Counted from the stretch's first letter, positions 1 to 10,107 are shown. The stretch: 53,345 bases of DNA from Stentor roeselii (GCA_006503475.1 RSEH01000296.1:1-53345), one strand, 5' to 3'. Made by a program: numbers and translations. The notes: generated by a model not told the origin, from the sequence alone.

Positions 1-156
1 TTGAAGAAAATATGATGAATTTACTTTTCCTAAATGAGATACACTTAACTCTTCTGTATTCTCATAAAGATTCCAGACTTGAACATAGTTATCCTTTGAG
101 CCACTAGCTAAAAAGCATCCATGTCGAGAGAATGAGACTGTCTTAATTGCAGACAT
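1..156 (-). CDS. WD40-repeat protein, 3' part beyond window (partial)
   Basis: The minus strand is open from position 156 to the left edge (52 codons) and reads as a WD40 blade. A stretch like TVSFSRHGCFLASGS is followed by KDNYVQVWNL, which is the classic pattern of Gly-Leu-Ala-Ser-Gly-Ser, an Asp, and a closing V-W. WD40 propellers are protein-interaction scaffolds; nothing here says which complex. An in-frame TGA lies just upstream of the ATG at 156. A second open stretch in another frame runs to about 330 on the same strand, so the gene is either interrupted by an intron I cannot place or is decayed at its 5' side. Only one blade is visible, and the rest lies outside the window. Confidence 0.5.
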   Translation of the reverse strand, partial: MSAIKTVSFSRHGCFLASGSKDNYVQVWNLYENTEELSVSHLGKVNSSYFLQ

Positions 157-1095
157 TTGATAAAATTCTTTGTATGATTGTCATAATTCCTAGCTTTTTG
201 ATTAATGCGATAAATCATGTAATCCTCGATCTTAACCTGCTTTACTCGTTTAGAAGGTTGGGAAAGATCTTTTTGTATCAGCCTATACCTAGGGCTACTC
301 TACCTGAGGTACCTACAGCAGATTAAAGGGTCAAGTTATCCATTTATAAAGATAGGATTTTTAAGATACGAAAAATAATCCTAGATTTAACGATAGTAAA
401 CTAAGATTTTAATTAATTATCATTCTTTTGATAATTTTGGCCTTTACATCGACTTGATCACATGAGAATCAGTTTTAATCTAAATATATTCAATTTTAAT
501 CTAGGTATATTCAAATGTAATTATGAAATTTATTCAATTTACAAAAATTCTTTAGAATAGCATTCAAAAGGATTTTAAATCATAAAAACTAGGTCAGAGG
601 TTTGATTATACAAATTTAACTAATATAACGTTTTGAACAAAAAAAATTTATTTAAGTAGCAAGTTAGTAAAAAAATAAAAAGATAAACCTACTGATATTA
701 CATGATTTTTTCTTAATATTCTTAAAAGATGAGCTTATGAGAGATATTACTTCAAGCTATCAATAACATTATTCAAAATAATATATAAATTATTATATTG
801 GGTTAATATGGTATATAATTCATTCGAAAGACTCTGATTTAAGTAGCTTAAGTAAATTTAAAGCAAATCATGGATTAAAGTAGGTTGATATATAAGAGAT
901 ATTTAATTAAAGTTTCCTTGGGATGTTAAATTTCAGAAAAAAACAACTTTAAGCAGATAATTTTATAGTGATTATCAAAACTAATATCTCTCCAATTAAC
1001 TTCTGATGTTACTACTGTAGTTGTAATTCTGGAATACCGAATATCATTATAAACGCTCATAAACAACTTATCAACTATTCTTCCTTCCCCTAAGC

Positions 1096-1323
1096 TTATA
1101 GTTCGAATTCATCCAGATTAGGAGTGCATCCTACAGTAGCTGAGTGACGAGTAGTAGCATCAAAGATATCATCACCAAAAGTAGGTATTATCTACCTGAT
1201 GTACATAATACTGTCCAGGTCAATTTCTATCAAAACAGATGGGTAGCTCCGAGCCCACCAGCCATCTTTGACTAGTGCATTCCCTGCAATCCTTTTATTG
1301 TGGGATGCCCGAGCTGTTGCCAT
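1096..1323 (-). pseudogene. Decayed coding fragment, family not recognised
   Basis: This patch is visibly richer in G and C than its surroundings. On the minus strand an ATG at 1323 opens a frame of 43 codons with normal-looking amino-acid composition (for example NALVKDGWWARSYP). An in-frame TAG (1192-1194) follows, then 31 further codons in the same frame to a TAA at 1096-1098. No 15- or 16-nt GT...AG intron removes the stop. It may be a pseudogene with one nonsense mutation. I do not recognise the family. Confidence 0.25.
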
Positions 1324-2730
1324 ACTTTTTAGCTTTTGCTGTGGTGTGAATAAAGAAGTGACCCTGCTATTTACGATTTGTTGTAAAAAGTTTTAATGAA
1401 AAGAGATTTGATATTCTAGAATATTTAAATATCTTTGAACTCTTTAATATAATGATATTTTTAATGCTAAAACCTAGAGAAGTAGTAAACTTAACAGCTC
1501 CCATCTTGAGAATTTTCTAAAGTAGTTCAAAGACTCGCGAAATAGATGAAAAATCAGGAAATCAAAGCGAATAACTCAATGATAATTATTATTTAAGTGC
1601 TCTTCAGTTTCTGCTTTATTAAGATGGATATCATAAATTTCAATAACTTGATAGTATTAAATAAAATCTTCCTGCTTAATATGAGTTTGATAAAGTTGAT
1701 GAGAAATACATTTTTAATGATAAATAATTTCAGTAGCATACCTCAAAACCCAAAGATAACATTGGATTTCTAGAAGAACAATTATTTTATTTGAGAAAAA
1801 CTATCCTCTATGCTATTCAATAAAAGAACAGGGAAAGGTCAAGAAAATTGGAATCTATAATATGAAAACTTATAATAAAAGCAATAAAATTTTATCTATA
1901 AAAATTAAATCAAAGTTCTTTTTACTAAGTGATTCACTATTAATTGAATGAATTTTTTAAGTAATTCAAAAATTGATCTAGCTCTCTTTAAAGATAGATT
2001 ATAAACATAAATTTACTTAAATAAGATGCTATATTATAGTGTCAGCGCAATAATTTCAATTTAGTTATCAATATGAAATTTCTAATAGTTCAACATTTTA
2101 TACATAAGTCCTTTTAAAAATAAACCAATCTTCTATGTAGTTCAAATGAATTAAAAATTACTGAAATAATCTTTCTAGGACTTAAGATTTGGAAACATGT
2201 AGGCAAAGAATTTTTTATTTTAGAGCCCAAGGAAGACTATACTAATTTTTTTAGTGGATAGAAAGGATGAGATTAATGATAATCAACTCAATGGACTGAA
2301 ATAGCTTATGCTTTTGTTTCGTAACACAAAGACGATTAAATATCCTATAAAAATACTTAAAAATTAAATTTCACATATAATTGTTAAGAATCAATTTTAT
2401 CGAACTTCAATATTCTTATGATTAATCAAATAATCAGATTAGCTAACTTTATTTCATAAAGTTGCTTACCGAATTTAAATCCAGTCCTTCTTAATCGAGT
2501 AGTATAAGCCAGAATAGACAAATCCTTGATGCTATCCATTTATGTAACTAAATTTTCAGATTCTAACCCATTTTACCTCTCTTAAAAACACCTAATCTTG
2601 AATTTCAAAGATTTTTGTCTGCTCAGTGCTGAAAGAAATAAAAAACGTGTTCAGTTGAAGACCTTCAAAAATCTGATGTTTGATTTCCTTGAACTAATGA
2701 AGCAGGTGTCCTTTGATTAAGAAATCAATA

Positions 2731-2875
2731 TCAGGTTCTGTTAGAAGACATAGTGATGAAATTTGTACTTCTTGGATTATCACGATCATTTCTTATTGCA
2801 GCGCGTGTCAAAATATTGTCTAATTTTAGACTGCTATGAAGATAACCATTTCTTTGCTTGCTGATGTAGCCAGGA
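2731..2875 (-). pseudogene. Protein-kinase-like remnant
   Basis: The minus strand keeps one open frame of about 48 codons containing GYLHSSLKLDNIL. This resembles the catalytic loop of Ser/Thr kinases (H-R-D-L-K-x-x-N) with the catalytic Asp replaced by Ser. Weak traces of further protein-like sequence continue downstream on the minus strand but are broken by stops. It sits next to the intact gene at 3063, whose N-terminal part also looks kinase-like, so the two may be related. The call rests on one motif and is uncertain. Confidence 0.25.
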
Positions 2876-3062
2876 ACTCTTTAGTTGAATAAAACAAAAA
2901 CTTAAGCGAGAATAATTCAGAATTAATTTATCTAGCAAATAAAAATATTATTAAAATGTAAATTACTAGTTTGGGCTTCAATATTTTAATTTCAGTTTAA
3001 AGCACAAATATCCCCCCCATACACCATATTATACCTTATATCTAAACAACTATAATATATAA

Positions 3063-5084
3063 ATGGAAAAAGAACAAAATCATCAAAACCTTTTATATTG
3101 GGAAAATCCACCTCTTCACTTAGATATACTCGAAAAATACCAGGGAATAAACTTTGATGATGATACTCTTGAATATTTTCAAGGAAAAATAGGAAGAGAA
3201 GAAAATTGTTATATAAGAAAATTCACTTCTAGGACTAAAAATGTAAGGGCTTTGGCTGAAAGGGAAATTAGTATTATTTCAAAATTAAGAGACCTTGATA
3301 TTCGGGATAATGCTTTGGGCTTCTTTATTAATGATGAAGAAACTTTTTCTTCATACTTTTTGGTATCTAAAAGTTATCCTTTAAGACTTTCTGATATGAT
3401 TAATGAGACCACAGAAAAGAAATTGATCATTATTTCGAATCTTACAAAACTTGTTTATAAACTTTACTCAAATGATATCTATTACTTGCTTTTAAGCCCA
3501 GATAGTATTTTTGTTGATGACATTGATTTAATTTTAGGGGATTCTTTTCTTGCAGACACTTTTAATACAGAAAAAAAATTCAAATGTTTGTTTAAAAATA
3601 TTAAACTAACCAACAGCAATTTTATATCTTCATTGTTTTACAAAATGTGTAGAAATTCAGTTAAATATGATAAATCGAAAACCAAACTGGCCAAAAATGC
3701 AGATTTTCACTCTCTAAAACAAATAATAATATTTCTATATGAAGTAAACACTATAAATTATCCATTGATTTCTGAAAATAATCTTCATATTGACTATAAA
3801 AGCATTAAAAATTGCAAGCTGTTTAAGCAAACAAAAAATCTAAAATTGGTCGAAATAATTTCATTGATTTCTACTAATAACTTAGATTTACAAACATTAT
3901 ATGCTTGCTTAGACTTGAATGAAATAAACCTTTATCATGCATTCAATTTAAACGATAACTTGAGTTCTATCAACGAATTTAAAATAACATTAAAAGCATT
4001 CCAAAATCTTCAGTCTGATATATTTTCTTATAGATTAAATAAAGAAATATTTTGTAGTAAACTTAAAAGAAAAAGTGAAAATATTCTAGAAATTCATTCA
4101 GAGGTTTTTAAACGAGCTAAACAAAATTTTCTCCAAACTCAATGCTTTAAAGATCAGATAAATATTTCAGATGGAATAATTTACTTTATTTGGGTATTCC
4201 TTACTGATATGAAGGAAAGTCAAATTCTTCGAGAAAATTTTCATTCTTCAATCGTAAAACAAAAACAAAAAATTGCTATAAACTACTGCAAAGAATTGAA
4301 AATTGTTAAATTTTTATGTCCTTATTTACAGCACTATTATTTACTATCCTTAATTGCTCAAAACTATAAAACTGACTGGAATTATTTTTTTTCTTCAGAA
4401 TCATTTTTTTTAAGATTTTCACGGTGCTACTCACTTATATATTGTAAAGATATTATGGATATTTTTTCATTACTCTTGAAGAATCATAGAGTCTTACAAA
4501 TTTTGTCTAACTATCTGGATTCTCAACTTAGTAATAAAATTTTTGAAATAATATTTGATCATGCACTTCCTCATACATTTATTATTCAATTACCACCAAG
4601 TTTGCATGGCTTTACGACTTACAGTCTTAATATTTTTTTAAACATTTATGACCTAGAAACTACTTTAAACGCTCCTCCAAGATATATTGTTGCTTGGTTC
4701 CTTACACTATTTCATGAACTAGCTCATTTTCTTAGGAGATACACAAGCAGCAACTTTTTAGAATCAAAATTGAAGTTAACTTCAAAGAATAACTTAACTA
4801 TTAACTTCTCTTACTCAGTTGGTGACCTCACCGAAAACCTAATTGAAGAAATAGGAATTAGAGGAGAATCTGGAAATGATGCTGAAAATGAACTTTGGGA
4901 ACCACAAGATTATATAAATGATTCAGCAGCCAAGTATTTTCTAAAAGGTGATTTCGAATCAAGGGAATTTATGACAATAATAAAGAAAAAAAATTCTAAA
5001 ACAATGAAAAAATTAGCTCTTAGTAAAAAAGGTTATCCGAATTTTTGCTTAGCAGACAAAGTTTGTGGAGTTAGTCGAAGATAG
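3063..5084 (+). CDS. Kinase-like protein with C-terminal HExxH metallopeptidase motif
   Basis: This is an intact 673-residue frame starting at the first ATG after a T/A-rich leader and ending in TAG. The N-terminal third (about residues 40-175) has the general run of a kinase fold: a glycine-loop-like stretch, an AEREI helix like the alpha-C helix, and a hinge-like FLVSKSYPLRL. The catalytic loop reads LLLSPDSIFVDD and the DFG position reads GDS, so a catalytically dead kinase is more likely than an active one. Near the C-terminus, WFLTLFHELAHFLRR gives a zinc-binding H551-E552-x-x-H555, with candidate third-ligand glutamates around 591-596. No signal peptide is seen. It lies alone in an AT-rich island and has lower GC than the genes from 6.5 kb onward. 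The function is unknown; the domain reading is motif-based inference. Confidence 0.7.
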   Translation: MEKEQNHQNLLYWENPPLHLDILEKYQGINFDDDTLEYFQGKIGREENCYIRKFTSRTKNVRALAEREISIISKLRDLDIRDNALGFFINDEETFSSYFLVSKSYPLRLSDMINETTEKKLIIISNLTKLVYKLYSNDIYYLLLSPDSIFVDDIDLILGDSFLADTFNTEKKFKCLFKNIKLTNSNFISSLFYKMCRNSVKYDKSKTKLAKNADFHSLKQIIIFLYEVNTINYPLISENNLHIDYKSIKNCKLFKQTKNLKLVEIISLISTNNLDLQTLYACLDLNEINLYHAFNLNDNLSSINEFKITLKAFQNLQSDIFSYRLNKEIFCSKLKRKSENILEIHSEVFKRAKQNFLQTQCFKDQINISDGIIYFIWVFLTDMKESQILRENFHSSIVKQKQKIAINYCKELKIVKFLCPYLQHYYLLSLIAQNYKTDWNYFFSSESFFLRFSRCYSLIYCKDIMDIFSLLLKNHRVLQILSNYLDSQLSNKIFEIIFDHALPHTFIIQLPPSLHGFTTYSLNIFLNIYDLETTLNAPPRYIVAWFLTLFHELAHFLRRYTSSNFLESKLKLTSKNNLTINFSYSVGDLTENLIEEIGIRGESGNDAENELWEPQDYINDSAAKYFLKGDFESREFMTIIKKKNSKTMKKLALSKKGYPNFCLADKVCGVSRR

Positions 5085-6492
5085 GAATATAATAATTAGA
5101 TAGAGATTATTGATATTTTTAGTTTGAGAATTGTAAATTGTCTCAAAGTATAATTATCTAAGTCATAACTAACTATTCTATTGACATATTGTTGCTTGCT
5201 TCATCAATAAATCAATTAAAAGCATCGTAGAATGAAATCGAAAGAAACTAAGGGAAAGTCTTTGAGTTTTAATAAACTATCTTAACAATAAACTCACAAT
5301 TATAGCTAAAGAATTAAATATATATAAATTACAGCAAATACAGAAAATACCAGCATTTAAAATAGATATCTATATTCATCAATGTCTCCTAATAATATTA
5401 AAAAGGATTTCATAATATTTCAATCAAATTTTAGGATTTCAATAAAGTTTATATAACTTATTAAATTGAAATAAATATATCAAAGTTATCGATTTACTAT
5501 CAGATTGCTTTCTACTTACTTACTATATCTGAATATTTTACTAAAAACATACTTCAAAAATTTAAATTAATAGAAACTTTTACCTGAGATAAACTGAATT
5601 ACTCATTTTTACAATATGGGGAAAAAATAACGTAGAAAATTTAAGATACAAAAAATAGTTGAGCAACACTTATGTTTAATATAGTTCAACTGGTGAATTC
5701 TTTTAGAAAATGAGAATTATCCTTTATGCCATTGAGAGAACAAATCAAGGTATTGGAAGTAGCCTTATCTGTAAATGAATCCATAAAAACATGAGTTGAT
5801 GTAAGAAGCCGTCCTAATCTTTTGAAAACTTGATTAATTTTAATTTCAGATATTGATATTAGGAATCCTTTGCCTCCTGCTTTCATTTTATAAACTAAGT
5901 TTGTAAGGTCAGAGCGAGGGTTAAGACTCGTAAGTGTAAAATTATACCATTACTGTTATGGTAGAAATAGTCAAGTTTCCAATTATTACCTACCCCTTAT
6001 ATGATAAGGCATCATCCAATCTTCCTTTTTATATATTTCATGTCTAATAAAAAATATTTTACTTTATAAAAGCTGAAAAACTATAATTTTTCTAGTATTA
6101 TCAAACTAATTGACAAAAATTTATTTGTTGGAATTTGGATAAAACAGTGTATAAAATGATAAACTATTTTATGTTTAAATACGATAGAAGAAAATTTTTC
6201 CCTAAATAGAGGCTTTATGGATAAAGCAGCTTCAAACCTTCATCGAAAACATATTTGAAATCTTAATAATTAAATTCAAATCTCACTTTTCAACTATGAA
6301 AGCTAATTAAAAATTCCCTAAATTTCAAACTTTATATAATATCTCAACGATACTAAAATAAAACTCAAAAACCATTATTCAGCAACTCCAAAAGCCAAAA
6401 AAATCCCATTTCCAAACCATATCAATCAAAAATCCAACTCTCAAAAAAAAACTAAAAAACTCAATTTCACTACTTCTAAATAATTATCCTAT
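5085..6492. other. AT-rich intergenic stretch
   Basis: About 1.4 kb without an intact gene. It holds one minus-strand open fragment at 5686-5886 (listed separately). The right end, about 6360-6480, becomes strongly C/A-rich on the + strand and almost G-free. I see no RNA gene or repeat array. Confidence 0.5.
5686..5886 (-). pseudogene. Short open fragment, possibly decayed gene
   Basis: A minus-strand frame of 66 codons begins MKAGGKGFLISI and ends in TGA. The same frame stays open about 25 codons further upstream of the ATG. More protein-like sequence lies beyond that in other frames, interrupted by stops. The amino-acid make-up is ordinary, not low-complexity. It looks like the end of a broken gene, but a tiny real gene or chance cannot be excluded. 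I recognise no family. Confidence 0.2.
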
Positions 6493-7050
6493 CTAAGCAT
6501 TGTAGTCGACAGACCACAGATCATTATCATCAGAGTGACCAAAGCAAGTAACTTCTTGTTGATGGCTATGAGTATGATGTCCAGGATGAGAATGCAGATG
6601 ATGATGAGTCAAAACATGAGTAAGTCTGACCTGATGTTCAACTCTCCAAGGATGATTAGGTTCCGCATGAACGACTTCAAGTCTCCAGTTATCATTATCA
6701 TCTCCAATGCCATGCTCTCCAAAAGCAGTGACTTCTTGTTGATGACTCGCTGGAGAAGTAATGCCTGAGTGACTATGAAGGTTGCGTCCTGTTAAAACAT
6801 GTTCCAAACGAACCACATGATGATTCAACACTGGAGTCCCGATAAGGGCATTGAATCGGTTATCGCTATGAGGACCTTTTACGATCCACCAGTCATTATC
6901 GTCTCTCTCATGGAAACAAGTCACTTCTTGCTGGTGAGAACCTGTGGTGTAGTTTATTAAATGTGAATGAAGAGCATGTCCTGTCTTCACATGTCTGAGT
7001 TTTACAGGAACTCCGTATCTGACAACGTGGGGATCTCCAAAGTGAGCCAT
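6493..7050 (-). CDS. SDF2-like MIR-domain protein, apparently without signal peptide
   Basis: This 185-residue protein is built from three MIR motifs. Each has a V-R/K-L-x-H-V-x-T-G/H-x-x-L-H-S-H segment, then SHQQEVT(C/A)F, then DDND-x-W. The repeats run at about residues 8-60, 70-128 and 135-182. This is the beta-trefoil of stromal-cell-derived-factor-2 and the MIR modules of protein O-mannosyltransferases and IP3 receptors. Family members usually carry a signal peptide and an ER-retention tail and work with ER chaperones. Here the protein starts MAHFGDP and ends VDYNA, so neither is visible and a cytosolic role is possible. The third repeat is very His-rich (HHHLHSHPGHHTHSH). The ATG is well placed and no upstream exon was found. 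Confidence in the fold is high, in the function low. Confidence 0.85.
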   Translation of the reverse strand: MAHFGDPHVVRYGVPVKLRHVKTGHALHSHLINYTTGSHQQEVTCFHERDDNDWWIVKGPHSDNRFNALIGTPVLNHHVVRLEHVLTGRNLHSHSGITSPASHQQEVTAFGEHGIGDDNDNWRLEVVHAEPNHPWRVEHQVRLTHVLTHHHLHSHPGHHTHSHQQEVTCFGHSDDNDLWSVDYNA

Positions 7051-7413
7051 TTATAGTCACATATTTTTCAAATTAAAAGGACTTTGGAATATTCACCGAA
7101 AGATTACTATTTATGCAATGGGTTTGGGTGAAGGTTGAGAAGTTTTGATGGGTGGATTTTAATCATCTTGAGATTTTGATCTGATTTAAGGAAAATTTTT
7201 TTTGAGGGGGATTCAAGGTGTTCTGTATTGCATAAGAAGTCATTTCTTCAACAGGCTTTCTTTAATTTTAAAGAGCGATTGAAGTTCTTGATTCTTGGAT
7301 AAAATGATATTTGTTATATAGCCCTTCTAATAAAGTCACAAAGTCCTATTTATTTCTAACCTTTAAATCTAAAATTACCAGGCAAGCAACCTTAAATATT
7401 CATTTTCATATAA
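7051..7413. other. Intergenic stretch between two minus-strand genes
   Basis: About 360 bp. The first 200 bp, upstream of the MIR gene, are T/G-rich on the + strand and so C/A-rich on the coding strand, as at other 5' flanks here. Around 7300 the composition changes to C/A-rich on the + strand, running into the 3' end of the kinase gene. No gene or RNA is recognised. Confidence 0.5.
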
Positions 7414-8543
7414 TTAAGTATACTCACAATCCACAACTTCAATATTATCTCCAGAACTCGGAGCCGCATAAGCTGAAGTCCCAGCACATGTCTTCACCCA
7501 AATATGACTCAACACCTGAGAAGCCGAGACCCTTCTCTCCACATCAGGGTTCAACATCGCTAAAATCAAATCCTTACAACTTCTAGAAACAAAATCAGGA
7601 ACATTAAACTCTCCAGCAGTGATTTTCTCAAAGACCCTTTTTTCACTTTTACTATTAAAAGGAAAAGCGCCAGTGACAAGAACAAAAAGCAAGACTCCAG
7701 CAGCCCAGATATCAACAGGGGGTCCAAAAAACTCATGTTTTGCGATGATTTCAGGAGCCATATAAGTAGGCGACCCACAAAAAATAAGAGCTTTTTTATT
7801 ATTAGCGAAGCAAGTCGCGAATCCAAAGTCAATCAACTTGACATTAAAACAAAGGTCAAGTAAAACATTTTCTAATTTAATGTCACGATGAACAACATTC
7901 TTCGAGTGACAATACAAAAGTGCAGTCATGATCTTAGTGAAAATTTCACAAGCTTCATTTTCCTGAAGACGTTTCATTGCCTTGGCAGTGACATGGTTAT
8001 TTAAAGATATTCCTTTAACATACTCCATCACAATGTACAAGTTGTTCTTTCCATTAATCTCTTCATAGAACTTGACGATGTTATCATGGTCGATCTTCTT
8101 CAAGATCTTTATTTCTCTCATCACGTTCTTTCGAAGGGCAGGGTCTTCCAAGTCCTTCTTTCTATAAATCTTTATCGCGCATTTTTGACTTGTGGACTTG
8201 TGAGTCGCCAGTTTCACTGTCGCGTAAGAGCCTCTTCCGATGTCTGACCAAATGTGGTAGTTTTCCAAAGCGTCCATCTCAAGCTGCACTTGACTTGACA
8301 GGTCTTTGCAAGGAATGATGCAAGCTTTAGCTCGTGGACCGAAAGGGCCAAAAGTGCTGAAAGGAAGAAAAGCTGCATTTGAACTGATTCCTCCTTTTAA
8401 AGAATTTCGAGGTGAGGGAAACTTTACCTTGATTGGTGAGTCTTTAGGAGTTATCATCTTCGCCATGTAAGTTTCGGTGTCGTCACTTTTTGAGTTGGTG
8501 TCGATTGCTGATAAAGTCTTTCTTTCTGTGTAGGTGTTCATTA
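7414..8543 (-). CDS. Ser/Thr protein kinase, CAMK/AMPK-like
   Basis: A complete kinase domain fills most of the protein. It has the glycine loop GRGSYATVKLA, the VAIK-type lysine in CAIKIYRKK, the catalytic loop HRDIKLENVLL, DFG as DFGFAT, an activation segment ending GSPTYMAPE, and DIWAAGVLLFVLVTGAFPF, which is typical of the CAMK group (SNF1/MARK/CDPK-like). About 95 residues precede the domain, and only about 30 follow it. There are no EF-hands, so it is not a CDPK, and no C-terminal KA1-type domain is visible. The frame also opens at 8562 (MLVLVFI...), but I prefer the ATG at 8543 (MNTYTERK) because the extra residues are an odd hydrophobic run. The substrate is unknown. Confidence 0.85.
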
Positions 8544-8673
8544 TAAAGACTAGAACTAACACCAGTGGTTTAATGGAAGTACTTTAGAAGGATACCTTAA
8601 TAAAAAATTAAACCTTTACTCTAAAAGTCACTAAAGACTAGAATACAAGTAAAATAATAAATATACAGTAAAT

Positions 8674-9978
8674 ATGCTGCGAAGAGCTGTAAAGCGATTT
8701 TTCAGCAAAGAAGAAATAAACATCGTCATCCAAAAACTCAACCTGGGCTCAACAGTGACAAAAGTTTCCTTTTCTGAAGGTGTTGCTGACATCCAACTAA
8801 AACTTGACCAGCAGTACCGTCAGAACCGAGCTTCTCTGATCAACAACCTGAAATCTCTTCCTTCCATAAAAGACGTGAAAATCTCAGTCGCGCCAGCAGA
8901 GCAGAAGTCAAAAGACTGGAAACACTTAAACTCCGTGAAAAACATTATCGCTGTCGCCAGCTGTAAAGGAGGAGTCGGAAAATCAACAGTCGCTGTGAAC
9001 CTGGCTTACAGCATTTCAAAACTCGGGTTTAAAGTAGGGATTTTTGATGCAGATATCTTTGGACCTAGTCTTCCGACACTGGTTTCAACGAAAGGACACT
9101 TGGAAAGTCCAGCAGATGACCCGAAGTCGATAATTCCGATGGAATACGCAGGAGTCAAGCTGATGTCTTACGGATTTGCAAGCAACAATAAAAAAGCAGT
9201 TTTTAGAGGACCGATTATTTCTGCACTTACGCAACAGTTGGTCTTTAACACCCTGTGGGGCGAGTTGGACTTTCTTATTCTTGACACTCCTCCGGGAACG
9301 GGCGATATTCAGATAACTTTATGCCAGGAACTTCCGATTTCAGCGTCAGTCATTGTGACAACTCCTCAAAAATTGAGTTTTGTTGATGTTGTGAAAGGAA
9401 TTGAAATGTTTGATGACCTTAAAGTACCCACTGTAGCTGTTGTTGAGAATATGTCGTATTTTAATTGTGGAAAATGCAAAGAATTGCATAGGCCTTTTGG
9501 GATTGGCTATCGGAATATGCTTGTAAGTCAGTATGGAATTAAGAACTCTTATGAACTCCCCATGCACCCTGACTACTCCAAATACAGCGACTCTGGCACT
9601 CCAGTAGTTTTAGTTCTACCTGAACAGTCAGAACTCGTGCAGAAGTTTTCTCGAATGGCAGTTGAAGTAGTTGAAGAAACCAAACTAATTAAAAATTCAA
9701 CAAAACCTTCAGTTCTTTACGACGCTAAAATCGGTAAAGTCATTTTAGAGCGTGAAGGCAAAAGGAAAGAAATCGACCCTTTTCATTTAAGAAACAACTG
9801 CAACTGTGCAGGGTGCATTGACGAGTTCTCTGGTCAAAAGATGTTCCGAGCTGAAAGCATTCCTGCTGACGTCTACCCAATCAGAATGGAGTACAAAGGG
9901 AACTACGCAGTTGCTGTTGTCTGGTCAGATGGCCACAGGTCCTCTCTTTATCCTTTCGCGCAGTTAGAAGTAGTCTAG
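8674..9978 (+). CDS. HCF101: HCF101-type Mrp/NBP35-family Fe-S P-loop ATPase
   Basis: The 434-residue protein has three parts. Residues about 12-75 form a MIP18/DUF59 domain. Residues about 90-335 form the Mrp/ApbC ATPase with the deviant Walker A KGGVGKST (98-105), FDADIFGPSLPTL, DTPPGTGD and the CxxC metal ligands CGKC (C265, C268). The C-terminus is a DUF971 domain with LRNNCNCAGC and VVWSDGHRSS. That order is the HCF101 architecture, known from plastids as a carrier or assembly factor for [4Fe-4S] clusters. A ciliate has no plastid. The N-terminus MLRRAVKRFFSKEE is basic and amphipathic, suggesting mitochondrial import (inference). The last codons and stop lie in the first unit of a 48-bp tandem repeat shared with the convergent SNAPC3 gene. 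Confidence 0.9.
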   Translation: MLRRAVKRFFSKEEINIVIQKLNLGSTVTKVSFSEGVADIQLKLDQQYRQNRASLINNLKSLPSIKDVKISVAPAEQKSKDWKHLNSVKNIIAVASCKGGVGKSTVAVNLAYSISKLGFKVGIFDADIFGPSLPTLVSTKGHLESPADDPKSIIPMEYAGVKLMSYGFASNNKKAVFRGPIISALTQQLVFNTLWGELDFLILDTPPGTGDIQITLCQELPISASVIVTTPQKLSFVDVVKGIEMFDDLKVPTVAVVENMSYFNCGKCKELHRPFGIGYRNMLVSQYGIKNSYELPMHPDYSKYSDSGTPVVLVLPEQSELVQKFSRMAVEVVEETKLIKNSTKPSVLYDAKIGKVILEREGKRKEIDPFHLRNNCNCAGCIDEFSGQKMFRAESIPADVYPIRMEYKGNYAVAVVWSDGHRSSLYPFAQLEVV

Positions 9979-10107
9979 GGTGTTATTTAATCATAAAGAT
10001 AAGGATACACTTTAGAAGTAGTCTAGGGTGTTATTTAATCATAAAGATAAGGATACACTTTAGAAGTAGTCTAGGGTGTTATTTAATCATAAAGATAAGG
10101 ATACACT
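9964..10107. repeat. Three perfect tandem copies of a 48-bp unit at a convergent gene junction
   Basis: Units start at 9964, 10012 and 10060 and are identical as read. The unit begins TTAGAAGTAGTCTAGG and ends AGGATACACT. Unit 1 contains the last codons and TAG stop of the HCF101 gene. Unit 3 contains the stop and last codons of the minus-strand SNAPC3 gene. Each unit therefore carries both 3' ends. Before expansion the two stop codons would have been about 8 nt apart. Perfect identity suggests recent duplication, or an assembly artefact. Confidence 0.95.

Larger units (their letters stand above)
157..3062. other. AT-rich gene-poor stretch with decayed fragments
   Basis: No intact gene is visible over about 2.9 kb. 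The sequence is AT-rich and stop-rich in all frames. Two short stretches on the minus strand, near 1096-1323 and 2731-2875, still read like protein and are listed separately. The last 60 bases, just before the gene at 3063, contain a short C run and TATA-like sequence (ATATTATACC, TATAATATATAA). I see no tRNA, rRNA or clear repeat array here. Confidence 0.6.

Noticed and set aside
6535-6768. Met/Ser-rich plus-strand frame
   Set aside because: It lies antisense to the His-rich MIR gene; the Met/Ser bias is the mirror of His/Asp codons there.
9964-10107. Three direct repeats that could hint at a CRISPR-like array
   Set aside because: The units are head to tail without spacers, and they carry gene 3' ends in a eukaryotic genome.
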